NCBI GenBank assembly: GCA_964427155.1
Contig: CAYRSC010000014.1
Span: 54,300 to 118,299 of the forward strand
DNA length: 64,000 nucleotides
DNA from: Desulfothermus sp964427155
GTDB lineage: Bacteria > Desulfobacterota > Desulfovibrionia > Desulfovibrionales > Desulfothermaceae
Direction of reading: 5' to 3'
The notes under the pieces were generated by a model. That model ran no database searches, was not told where the DNA came from, and saw only the letters and a list, made by a program, of their open reading frames with translations. The translations under genes were made by a program, and so were the position numbers. This document shows, piece by piece, positions 53,181 through 61,810 of the stretch. Numbering within the stretch: position 1 is the stretch's first letter; every line of letters begins with the position of its first letter.

Positions 53181-54695
53181 ATGTTTCAGAGGTGGAGAGA
53201 GGTAGTTGGTCGGAAGGTGGATGTTATGTGGTTTATATGTATCTTTTTTTGTGTATTATGTTATTTAGGTGGATATTTCACTTTTTGGATACAGGAGAGA
53301 TATGGACTGGAGGATAGGTATATCTTTGTTATTTTGGTAGTTATTTCCATCTCTCTGGGAGGGATGTTTAGAAAGTCCTCCAGAGAGATAATAGAGGAGG
53401 AAAAAGAGAGTGAGGATATGCAATTTTTTTTATCTCTATGGAAAGAGGTGGAGAGAATACTTGGAGAGGTATTTAGTACCCTCTCATATGTCCTCTCCCT
53501 ATACTCAGGTGTGGATAAAAAGGGAAAGCTCTTCAAATTATTACAGGATACAAGGGTTAATTTTTCGGTTTCTGAAGAGGGACCTCATTTAATTTTTCCA
53601 TCTATTATTAAGCAGTTAAGTCAATATCTTCTCCTTATAAAGGAGGGAATAGCGGAGATAGAAGATGCTAGAAAAGAACAGGAGATTTTATTTCGTGAAG
53701 ATATAGAGGCATTAAGGAGAAAAATGGATAGGATATTGGATGATATGGGACATTTTTTATATGAACTCTCTGTTATAAATTCCCTTGTAATCCATTCCCA
53801 CACACAGGTTGTGGATATTACAGATAGAGCGGCTGTTGATATTATAAAGAATCTAAACACTGTTGACTCTTCAGTACAGAATATTCTAAAGGTGGCAAGA
53901 GAGGGTATTGGAAGGTTAGACGCCCTCTTTAAAGGGGTATCTCAAGATATGGCGGACTGGAGCTCGGTCATCAAAGACCTGGACTATCAGATAAGGGCCC
54001 AGGTGGAGGAGATAAATTCCACAGTAAAGAATGCCAGGATGGTACTTGATAGGGCCAGGACCCTGGAGGTGCTGGTGGAAGAGGTGGAGGAGATCTCTGA
54101 AAAGACCAAATTGCTCGCCCTAAATGCCGCCATAGAGGCCGCCAGGGCAGGGGCCGCAGGCAGGGGATTTGCTGTGGTGGCAGATGAGGTGCACAAACTA
54201 TCTTCCCAGACCCAGCAGACAGTAACCAAGATGAATAATATGATCTCTTCTCTTATCTCAGAGGTGGAGCAGGGCTTTAATAGGATAATGGATACCACCT
54301 CCACCTCACGACGCTGGAGCGAAATGGAGGAGATAAAAGAGAGGTTGAAGAAGATATTTATCCTCAATGAGAAGGCCACCAGACTAAGGGGAGAGATATT
54401 GCAAGAGATGCAGCGTCAGACAGAGGTGGCCGCAGGCGTGGTGGTGGAGTCCTTGGGAGAGATCCAGTTTCAGGACATCACGAGACAGATCCTGGAGAAG
54501 ATAGATGAGATGCTGGAGAAGATAGGTTCTCTGTTAGATGGATGTAAAAGGGATATGGAGAAGAGGGGGATGTTGTGCCTTCCCCTCTTGGAAGAGGTTA
54601 TAGAAGAGTATGAAGGTGTGTTGTCCTCTTCCTTTGGGAGGGCCTCCAGGGAAGAGAGTGCATCTTCCCCGGAACCTGGGATTGAGTTATTTTGA
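53181..54695 (+). CDS. Methyl-accepting chemotaxis-type signalling protein without sensor domain
   Basis: A 504-residue protein with two closely spaced N-terminal membrane helices (VMWFICIFFCVLCYLGGYFTF and FVILVVISISLGGMF) and no periplasmic ligand domain. A long helical region follows, then the MCP signalling tip: KTKLLALNAAIEAARAGAAGRGFAVVADEVHKLS. The C-terminal part (VESLGEIQFQDITRQILEKI) resembles proteins that bind CheZ or related partners. ATG 53181 has AGGAGGTGG upstream. The histidine kinase gene follows after 25 bases. It may signal to that kinase or sense a membrane or cytoplasmic cue. Confidence 0.88.
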   Translation: MFQRWREVVGRKVDVMWFICIFFCVLCYLGGYFTFWIQERYGLEDRYIFVILVVISISLGGMFRKSSREIIEEEKESEDMQFFLSLWKEVERILGEVFSTLSYVLSLYSGVDKKGKLFKLLQDTRVNFSVSEEGPHLIFPSIIKQLSQYLLLIKEGIAEIEDARKEQEILFREDIEALRRKMDRILDDMGHFLYELSVINSLVIHSHTQVVDITDRAAVDIIKNLNTVDSSVQNILKVAREGIGRLDALFKGVSQDMADWSSVIKDLDYQIRAQVEEINSTVKNARMVLDRARTLEVLVEEVEEISEKTKLLALNAAIEAARAGAAGRGFAVVADEVHKLSSQTQQTVTKMNNMISSLISEVEQGFNRIMDTTSTSRRWSEMEEIKERLKKIFILNEKATRLRGEILQEMQRQTEVAAGVVVESLGEIQFQDITRQILEKIDEMLEKIGSLLDGCKRDMEKRGMLCLPLLEEVIEEYEGVLSSSFGRASREESASSPEPGIELF

Positions 54696-54720
54696 TTTCG
54701 TGAGGCTATAAGGGGGGAGC

Positions 54721-56775
54721 ATGGAGAATGGAAAGGGGTATTTTTTGTGGTCTCATGTCCTTGGTAGCATTCATTTAGAAATGGTAGTGCTCTTTGTCTT
54801 AACAATATTGGTGTTGGGTGCATATATAGTTAAGCTCAGGCAAAGGCAAAAGGAGCTTGAGCAGGAGCTTTCCGTGGCTCAGGAGGATCTAAATAAGGTT
54901 ACTGGTATAGTGGAGAGTGAAATAGTGGGGTGCTATATAAGGGACCTTGAAGGAAATATATTATATGCCAATGAAAAGTTCCTCTCCCTTGTGGGAAGAA
55001 AAAGGGAGGAGGTGATTGGGGGGAGGATGCTGGATATGATACCTCCCCAGGAGGTGGAATATGTGGCAGGGATAATGAGGGAGACCAACACCTGTGGGAG
55101 GGTAAATTTTGCCCAATTCAGGTTTTTGAGAGGGGATGGAACTCCTGTGAGCATCAGGGGGCTTGGTTTTGTTCTGAAAAAACAAAGGCCTGTTCAGGTC
55201 CTTGCCCTTTGCTGGGAGGTGGAAGAGGATGTATTTACCGCAGAACAGATAAAGGCCTTTCTGGAGCCCATAAGACAGATCCTGGATTGTATGGGAGATG
55301 GACTCATAGTTACAGATGAGAGGGGATATATTGTCCTTATTAATCTGTGGGCCCAGGAGATGACAGGATGGGGGGAAAGGGAGGCCCTGGGACGGAGGCT
55401 GGAGGATGTCTATTGCCTGGCGGAGCCCTCTCAGGGAACTCCTATTAAACGTAGCCTTGAAGATATAGCAGAAGGTGTAGATCCAGGGCATGGGGATTCA
55501 TATGTAATGCTCATCCAGAGAAGTGGCAATAGAGTTCCCATATTTGAGAGTGCCACTGCCATGAGGGATGGAGAGGACAGGTGTGTGGCTGGCGTGGTGA
55601 TATTCAGGGACGCCACTTCCTTTGTGAGACATCAACAGGAGCTTTTGAGGCTGGAGAAATTAGAGACCCTTTCCCTTGTGGCCAGTGGGATTGCCCACGA
55701 TTTTAATAACCTACTTGGGGCAATACTGGCCAATATAGGCTTTATAAAGACCTTTTGCGCCAGGTATGAGAATGACGAGGAACTCAAGAGGAAATTGGAG
55801 CAGATAGAAAAGGCAGGGATGAGGGGCAGAGAATTGGTGCATAAGCTCATGCTCTTTGCCAAAAAGAGGGAGGGGAAAAAGGAGGCCATATCCCTTGAGA
55901 GGTTGCTGGAAGAGAATATAAGGTTTTTACTGGCGGGAACCCATATTGAGGTGGAGATGGAGATAGAGGAAGGTCTTTGTCCCATATGGGGAGATAGGAT
56001 ACAGATGGAACAGGTCTTTCAAAACCTTGTACTCAATGCCAGGGAGGCCATGGGAGATAAGGGAAGGCTCGTGATAAGGGCATCTCGGTTCCCTTGTTCC
56101 CGGGAAAAGGGCCTTCCCCTTCGTAGAGAAGGTGCGTATGCCAAAGTGGAGATAATAGATTCAGGATGTGGTATCTGTGAGGATGTGATCCCCCGTATAT
56201 TTGACCCTTACTTTACCACCAAATCAGGTGGTACTGGACTGGGACTTGCCCTTACCTATCAGATAGTAAAGGCCCATGGGGGTCATATAGAGGTCTTTTC
56301 CCGAGCAGGAGAGGGGGCTACCTTTGTGGTTTATCTTCCCTGTGCAGAGGTCCCTCCCTCCCTGGAGATAGAACACAAGGAGCCAGCCCTTGATTTTTCT
56401 GGAAAAAGTATCCTCTTTCTAGATGACGATGCCTTACTCAGGGAGATGATGGGGGAGATAATAAGACATCTTGGGGGAGAGGTGGATGTGTTTGAGGATG
56501 CCTCTATTGCCATATCTTCCTATCTGGAGCGTCTCAGCTCTGGTAAGCCCTATGCCCTCTCTATCCTTGATATATCCCTCCCTGGTCCTAGGAGCGGATG
56601 GGATGTGGGAAGGGAGATATTGGAAAAAGACCCCTCTGCCTCTATTGTAATCTCCACGGGATATAGGGGTGAGGATATTAAGGAGCGTTGCTTAAAATAT
56701 GGATTTAAAGGGATCCTTTTTAAACCCTTTACCTTTACTGAATTGGTGAAGTCCCTGGCCAAGTGGCTCTGTTAA
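54721..56775 (+). CDS. PAS-PAS hybrid histidine kinase with receiver domain
   Basis: A 684-residue membrane-anchored sensor kinase. One N-terminal membrane segment (MVVLFVLTILVLGAYIVKL), a short coiled coil, PAS domain one (about 60-165; YANEKFLSLVGRKREEVIGG), PAS domain two (about 185-300; VLINLWAQEMTGWGEREALG), NtrB-type H-box SLVASGIAHDFNNLLGA, ATPase with N-box NLVLNAREAM and SGGTGLGLALTYQIV, and a receiver domain with LFLDDDALLREM, LSILDISLP and KPF. No DNA-binding output domain. Cotranscribed with the preceding chemotaxis-type gene. Confidence 0.92.
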   Translation: MENGKGYFLWSHVLGSIHLEMVVLFVLTILVLGAYIVKLRQRQKELEQELSVAQEDLNKVTGIVESEIVGCYIRDLEGNILYANEKFLSLVGRKREEVIGGRMLDMIPPQEVEYVAGIMRETNTCGRVNFAQFRFLRGDGTPVSIRGLGFVLKKQRPVQVLALCWEVEEDVFTAEQIKAFLEPIRQILDCMGDGLIVTDERGYIVLINLWAQEMTGWGEREALGRRLEDVYCLAEPSQGTPIKRSLEDIAEGVDPGHGDSYVMLIQRSGNRVPIFESATAMRDGEDRCVAGVVIFRDATSFVRHQQELLRLEKLETLSLVASGIAHDFNNLLGAILANIGFIKTFCARYENDEELKRKLEQIEKAGMRGRELVHKLMLFAKKREGKKEAISLERLLEENIRFLLAGTHIEVEMEIEEGLCPIWGDRIQMEQVFQNLVLNAREAMGDKGRLVIRASRFPCSREKGLPLRREGAYAKVEIIDSGCGICEDVIPRIFDPYFTTKSGGTGLGLALTYQIVKAHGGHIEVFSRAGEGATFVVYLPCAEVPPSLEIEHKEPALDFSGKSILFLDDDALLREMMGEIIRHLGGEVDVFEDASIAISSYLERLSSGKPYALSILDISLPGPRSGWDVGREILEKDPSASIVISTGYRGEDIKERCLKYGFKGILFKPFTFTELVKSLAKWLC

Positions 56776-56937
56776 AACAAAAGGGTCTTCTTATACACAA
56801 GGCCCACATGGACCTCTGCTCTCTTTTTTTATGGCCACAGATTCTCCTATTTCATGATGATATATATCCCTGTCTCATTGCTCCTGATTTTTCAATTTCC
56901 TTTGGGTGGGCAGCTCGTCCTGGATAATTGAGGATTA

Positions 56938-57051
56938 ATGGGAAGGGCATATTTTAGAGGCGCAGAAACAGATTATAAGCCTGAAATATTTGAGGCTATC
57001 CAGCGTGTTTATTTACCTGGTCAAAAAACAGATAACCCTTTCAAGACCTGA
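56938..57051 (+). CDS. Possible small protein (37 residues)
   Basis: In the 342-base gap between the histidine kinase and ino1, an ORF starts at ATG 56938 with GAGG five bases upstream and encodes MGRAYFRGAETDYKPEIF, then EAIQRVYLPGQKTDNPFKT. The composition is protein-like, but there is no other support. The gap 56776-56937 shows a T-rich stretch and no clear hairpin. Confidence 0.3.
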   Translation: MGRAYFRGAETDYKPEIFEAIQRVYLPGQKTDNPFKT

Positions 57052-57088
57052 TCTAGATTGGTCTCTTTTCCTCTTGTGTTACCTAGAT

Positions 57089-57110
57089 AAAAAAGGGGCC
57101 CCTAGGCCCC
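57089..57110 (-). terminator. Intrinsic terminator after ino1
   Basis: On the minus strand, stem GGGGCC / GGCCCC with loop TAGG, followed by TTTTTT. It lies 8 bases after the ino1 stop. Confidence 0.75.
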
Positions 57111-57117
57111 CCTTGCT

Positions 57118-58227
57118 TTATTCTCCTTTTATAAATTTTTCCACCTGGTTATATGCCTCATCATCTGTAAATTGCACTGGAGGATGTTTGAAAAAATAAG
57201 AGGAAGGTCCAAGAAGTGGCCCCCCTATACCCCTATCCATGGCCACCTTGGCACATCTTATGGCGTCTATGACCACCCCTGCAGAGTTTGGAGAGTCCTC
57301 TACTGATAACCTCAGTTCTATATTCATTGGCACATCTCCAAACAGCTTTCCCTCCATTCTTATAAAGCATATCTTATTGTCCTTTAGCCACGGGACATAA
57401 TCACTTGGCCCAACATGGATGTTTTCATCCTCCAACCTCTTTGCGGCCACTGCCTGTACCGCCTCTGTCTTGGAGATCTTTTTGGATTTTAGCCTGTTTC
57501 GGTTCAACATATTTAAAAAATCCGTATTCCCACCCATATTCAACTGATAGGTCCTCTCTAGCTTTACTCCCCTTTTTTTGAAGAGGTCAGTGAGGGTGCG
57601 ATGAACTATTGTGGCGCCCACCTGGGATTTTATGTCATCTCCCAGGATAGGGATGCCTCTTTCCTTAAACCTATTTCCCCAATGGGGGGTGCTGGCAATA
57701 AATACCGGTATGTTGTTTATAAAGGCAACCCCTGCCTCCAGGGCACATTCTGCATAAAATTTGGTTGCCTCCTCTGATCCAACTGGAAGGTAATTGAGCA
57801 AGATATCTGTGTTTTTTTCCCTTAGTATGGAGACCACTTCCCCCTTTGAGGGCTCTTTCTCCTGGGATGGTTTGAAGGTATATCTTTCGTCATATTCTTC
57901 CATATGGGGAGAAAATCCATCCAGGATGCGTCCCATGCTCACCCTTACTCCCTGCTCAGGGATGTCCCTGTAGAAGGTGGTGGTGCAGTTTGGAGGAGAG
58001 AATATTGCGCTGGATATGTCTTTTCCCACCTTTCTCTGGTCAATGTCAAAGGCCGCAACCACCTGGATGTCTGAGGGCCTATATCCACATATCTCTTCGT
58101 GCATGAGTCCTATGGCACTTTTTAGTCTCTCTGGATCCCTATAATAAAAAAGACCCTGAATAAGTGAACTGGCACAATTTCCCACCCCTGCGATGGCGAT
58201 ATTAATCCTTTTGCCATGAGTGCTCAT
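57118..58227 (-). CDS. ino1: Inositol-1-phosphate synthase
   Basis: Converts glucose-6-phosphate to myo-inositol phosphate with NAD. The 369-residue prokaryotic (archaeal/actinobacterial-type) enzyme shows INIAIAGVGNCASSLIQG (NAD fold), VVAAFDIDQRKVGKD, LLNYLPVGSEEATKFY, ALEAGVAFINNIPVFIAS, ILGDDIKSQVGATIVHR and the Lys-rich active-site region LNMGGNTDFLNM. Next to mannosylglycerate genes it suggests synthesis of an inositol-based solute such as di-myo-inositol phosphate, but the later enzymes are not in the window. Inositol lipid synthesis is the alternative. Confidence 0.93.
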   Translation of the reverse strand: MSTHGKRINIAIAGVGNCASSLIQGLFYYRDPERLKSAIGLMHEEICGYRPSDIQVVAAFDIDQRKVGKDISSAIFSPPNCTTTFYRDIPEQGVRVSMGRILDGFSPHMEEYDERYTFKPSQEKEPSKGEVVSILREKNTDILLNYLPVGSEEATKFYAECALEAGVAFINNIPVFIASTPHWGNRFKERGIPILGDDIKSQVGATIVHRTLTDLFKKRGVKLERTYQLNMGGNTDFLNMLNRNRLKSKKISKTEAVQAVAAKRLEDENIHVGPSDYVPWLKDNKICFIRMEGKLFGDVPMNIELRLSVEDSPNSAGVVIDAIRCAKVAMDRGIGGPLLGPSSYFFKHPPVQFTDDEAYNQVEKFIKGE

Positions 58228-58344
58228 TGATTGCCCCTCCAGTAAGTTTAACTAGTTGTTGCGCATCCTCATTCTTAACAGGGAGCCCTGCATCCTCTGT
58301 TTCCTTCCAATGAAAGTTTAATTAATAATACTTAAAAATCAAAG

Positions 58345-59202
58345 TCAATGATGGAATTGTGGAAATTTTTCTTTTATGAGATGGTGTATTGCCCTGGAGA
58401 AACCATAGGGGCCTATCCCTTTGATGCGATGGAGCCCCTTTATGTGCGCATCTATCCATCCCCCTGACTTTTTTTCCACCAGCACTGGTATATCCACCAC
58501 CTTAAGCATGGGAAGGTCGTTAAGGCTGTCTCCTATCCCCATGGTAATGAGAGGGCACTCCATCTCCCCTTTAAAAATTTTACTCAGGAGAGATACGCAT
58601 CTTCCTTTGGAGGAGCCCCCAAATAGGTGGTAAAACCTCCCGCCATGAGTGAGAGTAAGACCATATGACTTTACTTCTCTGGAGAGGAGCTTTGCCTGGG
58701 AAGGGGTGAGAATAAGGGTCTCATCAAATCCTCTCTCTCTGGCATATTCTGCCTCTTCAATGTTAAGTCCAGTAAGCCTGGAGATCTCCTCTGCTGTCAT
58801 ATCCCCAAAGCCTTTTAAGGGAAGGGAGGTCTTTTGCCTTATCTCCTCCAGTATCCTGCGTAGGTAATAATACTCTCTCCCCAGGGCGATGACCTCATAA
58901 TCTCCCTGGGATAGGAGATTGATCTTTTCCCTTCTGAGGAGGCTCAGGGTCTCTTTTTTCGGAAAGGAAGGGAAATATCCCCTGGGGATATATATTGCTC
59001 CTCCATTTTCCACAATGAAGGGGTCTCTTATTCCCATCCTTTCCCGTATCTTTTCCTGTTCAGCCCTTGTCTTTGCAGAACACAGTATAAGGGGGATTCC
59101 ATTTTCCTTCAGGAAATTTACTCCCTCCATTGCTGGGGCCATCTCAAAGGTAGTGAGGTCTATGAGAGTGCCATCAATATCGGAAAATACAATGAGAAAC
59201 AT
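58345..59202 (-). CDS. mpgP: Mannosyl-3-phosphoglycerate phosphatase
   Basis: HAD-IIB phosphatase making mannosylglycerate from mannosyl-3-phosphoglycerate. The 285 residues show LIVFSDIDGTLID (motif I), ILCSAKTRAEQ (motif II), FIVENGGAIYIPRGYF, RFYHLFGGSSKGRC and ITMGIGDSLNDLPML (motif IV). It follows mpgS by 16 bases, in the order known from archaea and Thermus. Confidence 0.92.
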   Translation of the reverse strand: MFLIVFSDIDGTLIDLTTFEMAPAMEGVNFLKENGIPLILCSAKTRAEQEKIRERMGIRDPFIVENGGAIYIPRGYFPSFPKKETLSLLRREKINLLSQGDYEVIALGREYYYLRRILEEIRQKTSLPLKGFGDMTAEEISRLTGLNIEEAEYARERGFDETLILTPSQAKLLSREVKSYGLTLTHGGRFYHLFGGSSKGRCVSLLSKIFKGEMECPLITMGIGDSLNDLPMLKVVDIPVLVEKKSGGWIDAHIKGLHRIKGIGPYGFSRAIHHLIKEKFPQFHH

Positions 59203-59218
59203 GGGGGAGAGTGAGGGG

Positions 59219-60406
59219 TTATTGGATGATAAATTGCTCTATATGTTCTCCCACTATATCCTTAAAGCGGTCAAAGTCTATATGTTTTGGAGACCTTATC
59301 AGTTTTGGTCTTGGGGGCTCATCTCCCAGTTTCAGGAGACCCTGTCTTTGAAGTTCCTCTAGGATAAGATTTTTGGTCTCCTCTGGACATACCTCGCTAT
59401 GATATATAGATCCCAGACTGGATAGCAACATCTGGTTTATGTGCTCCTGCCCTTTGTTTTCATGGAGATGGGGGTTCCTGGTCTCTATCTGGAGTATTTC
59501 TATCCCCTTGATGCTGTTTTGGTGTTCATCTGCAGGATAGGGGATATCCCCATATTCTTCAAACAGGGAGAGTAGTTCCTGAGGTTCTATGGCATATCCC
59601 GAGGCATAGGGGATGGTCTCCGCCAGGGATAGTGTCATGGCGTGTTCCCCTGCATTCCCGGTCTTTATCACATCTGTTTCAAATCCACTTACAAATGAGA
59701 TAAGGGAGTTTAGACACCTGTTGGTGATCTCTGAGACCCTCCCCCATCTCTTAAAATATAGTCCCTGTTCATGAATCTTTGGTTTATATCTCCACAATAT
59801 CCTCACCATGCAGTAGGGATATTTTGCCATATAGAGGCCTGCGGCATAGGCCCGTGCATACTCTAACACCGTGCCAGGGAAATAATTGTCGGCATCAATG
59901 AATCCCAGGTATTCCTTTTCAAAGAACTTGGTAAGGAGTATTCCTATAATCATACCTTCTGCCTTACCATCCCTTACATTTCCATCTTCATCCAAGAGGT
60001 CATCATATCCACACTCCTGAAGGGCCCTGGTAATTACAGGGTCCTTTTGGTGGACTATAATGGCCCTCCTCTTTGCAAATTCACAGAATTGCTGGAGGGT
60101 CTCTTTTTCCAGTTCAAAGCGGTTTATGGGCCTTGTATCGCTATTTGACACCACGATCTTAAGGCATTCGTGAGGCACACCGCTTATGCAATTCTCAAAT
60201 AGCCTTATCTTTTCATTTTTGGTGGGGATAATAATGGACATGTTTCTCTGCATTTCATAGATAGTCCTCTCGCTCACCTTTAAGACCCCTCTGGCCTCTG
60301 TCTCGTCATGGGTCTCCAGCCCTGAGTCTAATTCTATGATCTTCTGGATGTCCCTTAAAAGTACCGCCCCCATTCTCTCTGTATATCTAAATGTCTCTAT
60401 TCTCAT
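59219..60406 (-). CDS. mpgS: Mannosyl-3-phosphoglycerate synthase
   Basis: Transfers mannose from GDP-mannose to 3-phosphoglycerate (GT55 family). The 395 residues show NMSIIIPTKNEKIRLFENCI, VSNSDTRPINRF, the nucleotide-sugar site LGFIDADNYFPGTVLEY and PYCMVRILWRYKPK, all near-constant in MpgS. GGAGGATAGAG precedes the ATG. It is divergent from the one-step synthase gene, with 195 bases between them. Confidence 0.95.
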   Translation of the reverse strand: MRIETFRYTERMGAVLLRDIQKIIELDSGLETHDETEARGVLKVSERTIYEMQRNMSIIIPTKNEKIRLFENCISGVPHECLKIVVSNSDTRPINRFELEKETLQQFCEFAKRRAIIVHQKDPVITRALQECGYDDLLDEDGNVRDGKAEGMIIGILLTKFFEKEYLGFIDADNYFPGTVLEYARAYAAGLYMAKYPYCMVRILWRYKPKIHEQGLYFKRWGRVSEITNRCLNSLISFVSGFETDVIKTGNAGEHAMTLSLAETIPYASGYAIEPQELLSLFEEYGDIPYPADEHQNSIKGIEILQIETRNPHLHENKGQEHINQMLLSSLGSIYHSEVCPEETKNLILEELQRQGLLKLGDEPPRPKLIRSPKHIDFDRFKDIVGEHIEQFIIQ

Positions 60407-60601
60407 CTCTATCCTCCATATATTTTGTGTTAAACCTTTTTTCTCCCATCCAATCTTGAAAAAATGGAGGGGCTGTGTTAGCTTAGACTAAAATAAAAGG
60501 ACTCTTGAACGTATCCTTTATGAAGATGTTTCAATTATTTAAAAAGTGTATATGGGGATTTTAAAGTTTGCAAGTGTTAATTTTTAAGCAAGGGGGTGTT
60601 T
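60407..60601. promoter_or_regulatory. Divergent control region of the mannosylglycerate genes
   Basis: AT-rich 195-base region between the head-to-head genes mpgS and the GT78 synthase. It must hold both promoters, but I see no pair of boxes good enough to name. GGAGG (minus) and GGGGGTG (plus) ribosome sites lie at the ends. Confidence 0.5.
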
Positions 60602-61810
60602 ATGAGTCTGGTAGTATTTCCCTTTAAAAAAGAGAATCCTCAGGTGGTTTTAAGAAATGTGAGAATAGCGGCTGAACATCCACGTGTAGAGGAAGTTTTG
60701 TGTGTTGGGGTAGAGAAGGAAGAGACATATCGGACGCTGGAGCAGAACATTCCAACTATCAAGATGGAGACCAACAAAGAGATAAATCTCATTCTTCAAG
60801 AGAGGATAGGTAACAAGAGACCAGGCAAGGGAGATGGGATGAATACGGCCCTGAAGTACTTTCTGGAAGAGACAAACCTCAAGAGGATACTTTTCTTTGA
60901 TTCAGACATTACCACCTTTGGGCCCCACTGGATAACCAAGGCAATGGAGGGGGCCGATATGGATTATCCCGTTGTAAGACATTACTTTCCCCGTGCAAGC
61001 ACTGATGCCATGATTACATGGATGATCACCAAGACAGGGTTTGCCCTCCTGTGGCCCACCTCGGAGCTTCCCTGGATAGAACAACCCCTTGGGGGAGAGT
61101 TGCTCATGAAGAGACGGGTGGTTGAAAAGCTCATGGAGGAAGAGGCAGTGGTGGGAAGGAGTGATTGGGGTATAGATACCATGTACACCTTTTATTCAGT
61201 AAAATATGGTTATCCCATGCTGGAGACCTATATTTCTGAGGGGAAATTGCATAAGCTCTATGGAAAATTAACGGATTTAAAGACCATGTTGGTGGAGTGT
61301 TTTGATACCATCCAGTCCCTTAAGGACGAGAAATTTGATGGGGAGGGAGATGGTGAACCTCTGGTATGTGTGGGAGGTATAGTACACAGGGCAGAACATC
61401 CCCATGAGGTACCTCCAGAGGTGTTTGAGAAGATAGGCTTTGACATAGAGGGCTCCCTGAGTTTGTTGATTGAGAACTGGACGCCTCGCATGGAAGAGCT
61501 ACTGGCCCTATTTCCCCGCAGAGTAAGGGATGGGCTCTATGCCAATAAGAAGGCCCCTTCCTTTAGTTTTATGGATGAGCACACCTGGAGAGAGACCTAC
61601 TATGTGCTCCTGGAGCACTTTGACGCCAGTGATGAAGACTGGCAGGAACTCATCTTTAAGCTGTGGACCAGCAGGGTTATCTGTTACACCACCACCATAG
61701 CCCTTAGGGGATATTTCTTTGCCATGCGTTATCTGTATAGCATGATAGATAGGTATATGAATTACTCTGCGAGACAATTTATAAAAAAGACCAGGGGAGA
61801 GATAGAATGA
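60602..61810 (+). CDS. mgs: Mannosylglycerate synthase, one-step (GT78)
   Basis: Transfers mannose from GDP-mannose directly to D-glycerate. The 402 residues start MSLVVFPFKKENPQVVLRNV and include QERIGNKRPGKGDGMNTALK, the DxD motif FFDSDITTFGPHWITKA, HYFPRASTDAMITWMITKTG and IEQPLGGELLMKR, very close to the Rhodothermus marinus enzyme, the founding GT78 member. ATG 60602 matches the family start; a GTG two codons earlier is also possible. The end overlaps the glycerate kinase start (ATGA). Confidence 0.95.
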   Translation: MSLVVFPFKKENPQVVLRNVRIAAEHPRVEEVLCVGVEKEETYRTLEQNIPTIKMETNKEINLILQERIGNKRPGKGDGMNTALKYFLEETNLKRILFFDSDITTFGPHWITKAMEGADMDYPVVRHYFPRASTDAMITWMITKTGFALLWPTSELPWIEQPLGGELLMKRRVVEKLMEEEAVVGRSDWGIDTMYTFYSVKYGYPMLETYISEGKLHKLYGKLTDLKTMLVECFDTIQSLKDEKFDGEGDGEPLVCVGGIVHRAEHPHEVPPEVFEKIGFDIEGSLSLLIENWTPRMEELLALFPRRVRDGLYANKKAPSFSFMDEHTWRETYYVLLEHFDASDEDWQELIFKLWTSRVICYTTTIALRGYFFAMRYLYSMIDRYMNYSARQFIKKTRGEIE

